Under the pieces are notes generated by a model. It made no database searches. It saw nothing but the letters and a program-made list of their open reading frames with translations, and was not told where the DNA came from. Shown here piece by piece: positions 5,018 to 8,971 of a stretch of DNA of 8,971 bases. The position numbers were made by a program, and so were the translations under genes. The DNA comes from CAZYBG01 sp964645155 (GTDB lineage Bacteria; Pseudomonadota; Alphaproteobacteria; Rhodobacterales; Rhodobacteraceae). Where the stretch lies: the NCBI GenBank assembly GCA_964645155.1, contig CAZYBG010000113.1, positions 1-8,971 on the forward strand, read 5' to 3'. Numbering within the stretch: the first letter of the stretch is position 1; every line of letters starts with the position of its first letter.

Positions 5018-6514
5018 ATGCGCGTGGCCAGCACGTCGGCAAAGCGGTTATCGCAGCTCGGCCTCCGGGCGCGGGGCACGGCCGCGCCGGACGTGGAGGT
5101 CACCGGTCTTGCCGTCGACAGCCGCAAGGTCAGGCCCGGCGCGCTCTTCGCCGCGCTGCCTGGCAGCCGGGTCCACGGCGCCGAGTTCATCTCGTTCGCG
5201 CTGCGGATGGAGGCGGGCGCCATCCTGACCGACGCCGCGGGGGCCGAGATCGCCGCGGCCGAACTGCAGGCGGCGCAGGTGCCGGTGGTGATCGCCGCCG
5301 ATCCGCGCGAGGCGCTGGCGCGCGCCGCCGCGCTCTGGTTCGGCGCGCAGCCGGACATGGTGGTCGCGGTGACCGGCACCAACGGCAAGACCTCGGTGGC
5401 GAGCTTCACCCGGCAGATCTGGGCGGCCGCGGGACGCGCGGCCTGCAACCTCGGCACCGTCGGCGTCGAGGGCGCGTTCTCGGCGCCGCTGGCCCACACC
5501 ACGCCCGAGCCGACCGAGCTCCACGCGCTGCTCGCCGCGATGGCCGGGGCCGGGGTCACGCATCTGGCCATGGAGGCGTCCTCGCACGGGCTCGACCAGC
5601 GGCGGCTCGACGGCGTGCGGCTGGCGGCGGCGGCGTTCACCAACCTGACGCGCGACCATCTCGACTATCACGGCACGATGGATGCCTACTTCGCCGCGAA
5701 GCTCGGCCTTTTCACGCGGCTGCTGCCCGAGGACGGCACCGCCGTGGTCAATCTCGATGACGGCTACGGCGCGCGGGTGGCCGCGGCGGCGCGGCAGGCC
5801 GGGCAGCGGGTGATCGGCACCGGTCGCCGGCCGGAGGCCGAGATCCGGCTGCTCGGCCAGCGCTTCGACCCGACCGGGCAGGAGCTGCGCTTCACCATGG
5901 CGGGCGAGGCCCATCAGGTCCGGCTCGGCCTGATCGGCGGCTTCCAGGCCGAGAACGTGCTGGTCGCTGCGGGCCTTGCGCTGGCGGCCGGCGAGGCGCC
6001 CGAGGCCGTCGCCGCGGCGGTCCCGGCCCTGCAGACGGTGCGCGGCCGCATGCAGCACGCCGCGACGCGCACCAACGGGGCGGCGGTGTTCGTCGACTAT
6101 GCCCATACGCCCGATGCGATTGCGACCGCGCTGAAGGCGCTGCGGCCGCATGTCATGGGCCGGCTGATCGCGGTGATCGGCGCCGGCGGCGACCGCGACC
6201 GCGGCAAGCGGCCGCTGATGGGCCAGGCCGCCGCGGAGCATGCCGATGTCGTGTTCGTGACGGACGACAACCCGAGAAGCGAGGTTCCCGCCGCCATTCG
6301 TGCCGAAGTCCTGCGGGCCTGCCCCGACGCGAACGAGGTCGGCGACCGTGCCGAGGCGATCTTGCGGGCGGTCGATGCGCTCGGCCCGGGCGATGCGCTG
6401 CTGGTGATGGGCAAGGGCCACGAGCAGGGGCAGACCGTGGGCGACACGGTCTACCCGTTCGACGATGTGGAGCAGGCGAGCGTGGCGGTGGCCGCGCTCG
6501 ACGGGCGGCTCTGA
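5018..6514 (+). CDS. murE: UDP-MurNAc-L-Ala-D-Glu:meso-diaminopimelate ligase MurE
   Basis: MurE is the cytoplasmic ATP-dependent ligase adding the third amino acid to the peptidoglycan precursor. The 498-residue product shows the N-terminal UDP-binding segment with VDSRKVRPGALFAALPG (33-49), the P-loop TGTNGKTS (119-126), TTPEP (161-165), EASSHGL (186-192), DHLDYHG (213-219), K228 at the expected carbamylated lysine, DYAHTPDA (360-367), and the C-terminal GAGGDRDRGKR and GKGHEQ (465-470). The DNPR motif (417-420) marks the meso-diaminopimelate type, not the lysine type. Two starts are possible: ATG 5018 or the in-frame GTG at 5024. AGGGG (5012-5016) is one base from the ATG but 7 nt from the GTG, while AGGG (5007-5010) fits the ATG. 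It starts 9 nt after ftsI and overlaps murF by one base (TGATG). Confidence 0.97.
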   Translation: MRVASTSAKRLSQLGLRARGTAAPDVEVTGLAVDSRKVRPGALFAALPGSRVHGAEFISFALRMEAGAILTDAAGAEIAAAELQAAQVPVVIAADPREALARAAALWFGAQPDMVVAVTGTNGKTSVASFTRQIWAAAGRAACNLGTVGVEGAFSAPLAHTTPEPTELHALLAAMAGAGVTHLAMEASSHGLDQRRLDGVRLAAAAFTNLTRDHLDYHGTMDAYFAAKLGLFTRLLPEDGTAVVNLDDGYGARVAAAARQAGQRVIGTGRRPEAEIRLLGQRFDPTGQELRFTMAGEAHQVRLGLIGGFQAENVLVAAGLALAAGEAPEAVAAAVPALQTVRGRMQHAATRTNGAAVFVDYAHTPDAIATALKALRPHVMGRLIAVIGAGGDRDRGKRPLMGQAAAEHADVVFVTDDNPRSEVPAAIRAEVLRACPDANEVGDRAEAILRAVDALGPGDALLVMGKGHEQGQTVGDTVYPFDDVEQASVAVAALDGRL

Positions 6515-7947
6515 TGGCGCTCTGGACATCGGCCGATGCGGCGGCCGCGACCGGCGGCCGCGCGACCTGCGCCTTCGCCGCGGGCGGCGTTTCGATCGAC
6601 AGCCGCGAGATCGCGCCGGGCGACATGTTCGTCGCCCTGACCGCGACGCGGGATGGCCACGACTTCGTCGCCGACGCGCTCGGCAAGGGCGCCGCCGCGG
6701 CGATGGTCGCGCGCATTCCCGAAGGTGTGCCGGGGGATGCGCCGCTGCTGGTCGTGCCCGACGTGCAGGCGGCGCTGGAGGCGCTGGGCCGCGCCGGCCG
6801 CGCCCGGACCGCGGCCCGCGTGGTGGGCGTGACCGGATCGGTCGGCAAGACCTCGACGAAGGAGATGCTGCGCGCCGTCCTCGGCGGGCAGGGCCGCGTC
6901 CATGCCGCCGAGCGGAGCTTCAACAACCACTGGGGCGTGCCGCTGACGCTGGCGCGGATGCCGGACGATGCCGACTTCGCGGTGATCGAGATCGGCATGA
7001 ACCGCGCCGGCGAGATCGCGCCGCTGGCCCGGATGGCCGGGCTCGACGTGGCGATCGTGACGACGGTGGCGCCGGCGCATCTGGAGGCCTTCGCGTCGAT
7101 CGAGGGCATCGCCCACGAGAAGGCCTCGATCCTCGATGGACTGCGGCCGGGGGGCATCGCCGTGCTCAACGCCGACATCGGCACCTGGCCGATCCTGCGC
7201 GCCAAGGCCGCGGCCTGCGGCGCGCCGGTCGTGACCTTCGGCGCCGGCGAGGGTTGCGACTACCGGCTGGTCTCGGCGCAGCCGACCGGCGATCTGACCG
7301 TGGTGCGGGCGCTTGCGCGCGGCCACGAGGTGCTGTTCAAGGTCAACTCGGCCGGCCGCCATTTTGCGCTCAACGGGCTTGCCGTCCTCGCGGCGGCCGA
7401 TGCCCTCGGGCTCGACCCGGCGATCGTCGCCTGCGACATCGGCCTCTGGCGACCGCCCGCGGGCCGCGGCACGCGCGAGCGCCTGGTGCTCGACCGGGTC
7501 GAGGACCACCTCGCCATCGACCTGATCGACGACGCCTTCAACGCCAACCCGGCCTCGGTGGCCGCCGCGCTCGAGATGCTGGCGGCCGCGCAGCCGCGGC
7601 ACGGGGTCGGGCGCGTCAGCGAGGGGCGGCGCATCGCAATCCTCGGCGACATGCTCGAGCTTGGCCCGACCGAGGACGCCCTTCACGCCGCGATAGCGGC
7701 GCTGCCCGCGCTCGAGGCGGTGGCCGTCGTGCACTGCGTCGGTTCGCGGATGCGGGCGCTCCACGACGCGCTGCCGGCCGCCCGGCGCGGCGAATGGCAC
7801 CCCGCCGCCGACGATCTCGCGGCCCGGGTGCGCGCCCTGATCGACGCGGGCGATGTGGTGCTGGTCAAGGGATCGAAGGGCAGCTACGTGAGCCGCGTCG
7901 TCGAGGCGATCCGCAACCTGGGCCACCCGGCCCCGACCGAGGGTTAG
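6514..7947 (+). CDS. murF: UDP-MurNAc-tripeptide:D-alanyl-D-alanine ligase MurF
   Basis: MurF adds D-Ala-D-Ala to the UDP-MurNAc tripeptide with ATP, finishing the soluble pentapeptide precursor in the cytoplasm. The product is 477 residues. It shows the substrate-binding N-domain SIDSREIAPGDMFVAL (27-42), the P-loop TGSVGKTSTK (107-116), FNNHWGVPLTL (136-146), EIGMN (159-163), APAHLE (186-191), K203 at the likely carbamylated lysine, LWRPPAGRG (311-319), DDAFNANP (339-346), and the C-terminal ILGDMLELG (376-384) and VKGSKGS (451-457). No clear Shine-Dalgarno sequence precedes the ATG; the start overlaps the murE stop as TGATG, so it probably depends on re-initiation after murE. The stop TAG sits inside the mraY ribosome binding site. 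Nothing is missing or unusual for the family. Confidence 0.97.
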   Translation: MALWTSADAAAATGGRATCAFAAGGVSIDSREIAPGDMFVALTATRDGHDFVADALGKGAAAAMVARIPEGVPGDAPLLVVPDVQAALEALGRAGRARTAARVVGVTGSVGKTSTKEMLRAVLGGQGRVHAAERSFNNHWGVPLTLARMPDDADFAVIEIGMNRAGEIAPLARMAGLDVAIVTTVAPAHLEAFASIEGIAHEKASILDGLRPGGIAVLNADIGTWPILRAKAAACGAPVVTFGAGEGCDYRLVSAQPTGDLTVVRALARGHEVLFKVNSAGRHFALNGLAVLAAADALGLDPAIVACDIGLWRPPAGRGTRERLVLDRVEDHLAIDLIDDAFNANPASVAAALEMLAAAQPRHGVGRVSEGRRIAILGDMLELGPTEDALHAAIAALPALEAVAVVHCVGSRMRALHDALPAARRGEWHPAADDLAARVRALIDAGDVVLVKGSKGSYVSRVVEAIRNLGHPAPTEG

Positions 7948-7955
7948 GAGCCCGC

Positions 7956-8971
7956 ATGCTCTACTGGCTGACGGCGTTCTCCGACGGTGGCGATTTCTTC
8001 AATCTCTTCCGCTACATCACCTTCCGGGCGGGCGGCGCCTTCTTCACCGCGCTGATCTTCGGCTTCATCTTCGGCCAGCCGCTCATCAACCTTCTCCGCG
8101 TGCGCCAGAAGCGCGGCCAGCCGATCCGCGAGGACGGGCCGCAGACCCATTTCGCCAAGGCCGGCACGCCGACGATGGGCGGCCTTCTGGTGCTGTCGGC
8201 GCTGACCGTGGCGACGCTGCTCTGGGCGCGGCTCGACAACCCGTTCGTCTGGCTCGTCCTCGGGGTGACGGTGGCGTTCGGCGCGATCGGCTTCGCCGAC
8301 GACTATGCCAAGGTCACCAAGATGAACAGCAAGGGCGTGTCGGGCCGGGTGCGGATGGGCATTGGCCTTCTGGTGGCCGCGCTCGCCGGCGCCTTCGCCG
8401 CGTTCCTGCACCCCGAGCCGCTGACGAACCAGCTCGCCTTCCCGGTGTTCAAGGATGTGCTGCTGAACCTCGGGATCCTCTTCGTGCCGTTCGCGATGAT
8501 CGTGATCGTGGGCGCGGCGAACGCGGTCAACCTCACCGACGGGCTCGACGGGCTGGCGATCATGCCGGTGATGATCGCGGCCGGCACGCTCGGCATCATC
8601 GCCTATGCGGTAGGCCGGGTGGACTTCACCGAATACCTCGATGTGCACTACGTGCCGGGCACCGGCGAGATCCTGATCTTCACCGCCGGGCTGATCGGCG
8701 GCGGGCTGGGGTTCCTGTGGTACAACGCCCCGCCCGCGGCGGTGTTCATGGGCGATACCGGCAGCCTCGCGCTCGGCGGCGCGCTCGGCGCCATCGCGGT
8801 GGCGACCAAGCACGAGATCGTTCTGGCCATCGTCGGCGGCCTCTTCGTGGTCGAGGCGCTGAGCGTCATCATCCAGGTCGCCTACTTCAAGCGCACCGGC
8901 AAGCGCGTGTTCCTGATGGCGCCGATCCACCACCACTACGAGAAGAAGGGCTGGGCCGAGCCGCAGATCGT
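7956..8971 (+). CDS. mraY: Phospho-N-acetylmuramoyl-pentapeptide transferase MraY (3' partial)
   Basis: MraY is the multi-pass inner-membrane enzyme that transfers phospho-MurNAc-pentapeptide from UDP to undecaprenyl phosphate, making lipid I. From ATG 7956 the frame is open to the window edge: 338 complete codons of an expected roughly 360. TTAGGAG (7944-7950) lies 5 nt before the start and overlaps the murF stop. Conserved features are the MraY opening MLYWL, the GTPTMGG segment (70-76), the catalytic-site aspartates D115-D116 in FADDYAK, NLTDGLDGLA (192-201), FMGDTGS with D267 (264-270), and the MAPIHHHYEKKGW histidine motif (321-333). Many hydrophobic helices fit a ten-helix protein. Because the frame has no stop in the window, it is easy to miss, and a long antisense open frame (7944-8936) overlies it. 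The C-terminal end lies outside the window. Confidence 0.97.
   Translation, partial: MLYWLTAFSDGGDFFNLFRYITFRAGGAFFTALIFGFIFGQPLINLLRVRQKRGQPIREDGPQTHFAKAGTPTMGGLLVLSALTVATLLWARLDNPFVWLVLGVTVAFGAIGFADDYAKVTKMNSKGVSGRVRMGIGLLVAALAGAFAAFLHPEPLTNQLAFPVFKDVLLNLGILFVPFAMIVIVGAANAVNLTDGLDGLAIMPVMIAAGTLGIIAYAVGRVDFTEYLDVHYVPGTGEILIFTAGLIGGGLGFLWYNAPPAAVFMGDTGSLALGGALGAIAVATKHEIVLAIVGGLFVVEALSVIIQVAYFKRTGKRVFLMAPIHHHYEKKGWAEPQI

Noticed and set aside
5048..6529. Antisense open frame of 493 codons over murE
   Set aside because: Shadow frame; MurE motifs fix the coding strand.
6451..7926. Antisense open frame of 491 codons over murF
   Set aside because: Shadow frame; MurF motifs fix the coding strand.
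7944..8936. Antisense open frame of 330 codons over mraY
   Set aside because: His/Asp/Arg-rich mirror of MraY's membrane helices, with no recognisable domain; MraY is clearly coded on the plus strand and runs off the window.

Overview
The window is the start of a division and cell wall (dcw) cluster from a very GC-rich alphaproteobacterium. The order mraZ-rsmH-ftsL-ftsI-murE-murF-mraY, all on the plus strand, together with the FtsL/FtsI/MraZ sequence style (for example the basic, Glu/Arg-rich cytoplasmic tail of FtsI and the MraZ N-terminus MARVFRGEF), points to the Rhodobacterales (Rhodobacter/Paracoccus-like). I cannot name the genus. Coding DNA looks roughly 70% GC, which is why long shadow ORFs run antisense and in other frames of almost every gene.

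Layout. 1-773 is the 3' part of mrp/apbC, an iron-sulfur carrier P-loop ATPase cut by the window edge. 774-1374 is a 600-base non-coding region. Its first part holds a strong GC-rich inverted repeat and a terminator-like hairpin followed by six T. Its middle (961-1200) drops to about 50% GC by hand count and holds candidate promoters, dyads and phased repeats. Its last 150 bases hold two strong hairpins, the second followed by TTTT just upstream of mraZ. From 1375 to the window end seven genes are packed with gaps of 9 bases or less or with ATGA/TGATG overlaps, so they are very probably one transcript with translational coupling.

How the genes work together. MraZ is the cluster's transcription regulator, and RsmH methylates 16S rRNA. 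FtsL and FtsI (PBP3) belong to the septal peptidoglycan synthesis complex. MurE and MurF add meso-diaminopimelate and D-Ala-D-Ala to the UDP-MurNAc peptide, and MraY moves the finished phospho-MurNAc-pentapeptide onto undecaprenyl phosphate (lipid I). The next genes, outside the window, would be expected to be murD, ftsW, murG and so on.

The genes themselves are complete and ordinary: all the key catalytic motifs I looked for are present. The interesting part is the leader. Its length, its promoter-like elements and the hairpin-plus-T-run before mraZ fit the extended dcw leader known from Rhodobacter sphaeroides, which yields the sRNA UpsM by termination before mraZ. It also carries 10-bp-phased TGGGA-like repeats that resemble MraZ boxes, and a 16-bp direct repeat that flanks the terminator hairpin. 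I found no CRISPR array, insertion sequence, tRNA or rRNA, and no evidence of a wholly new system.
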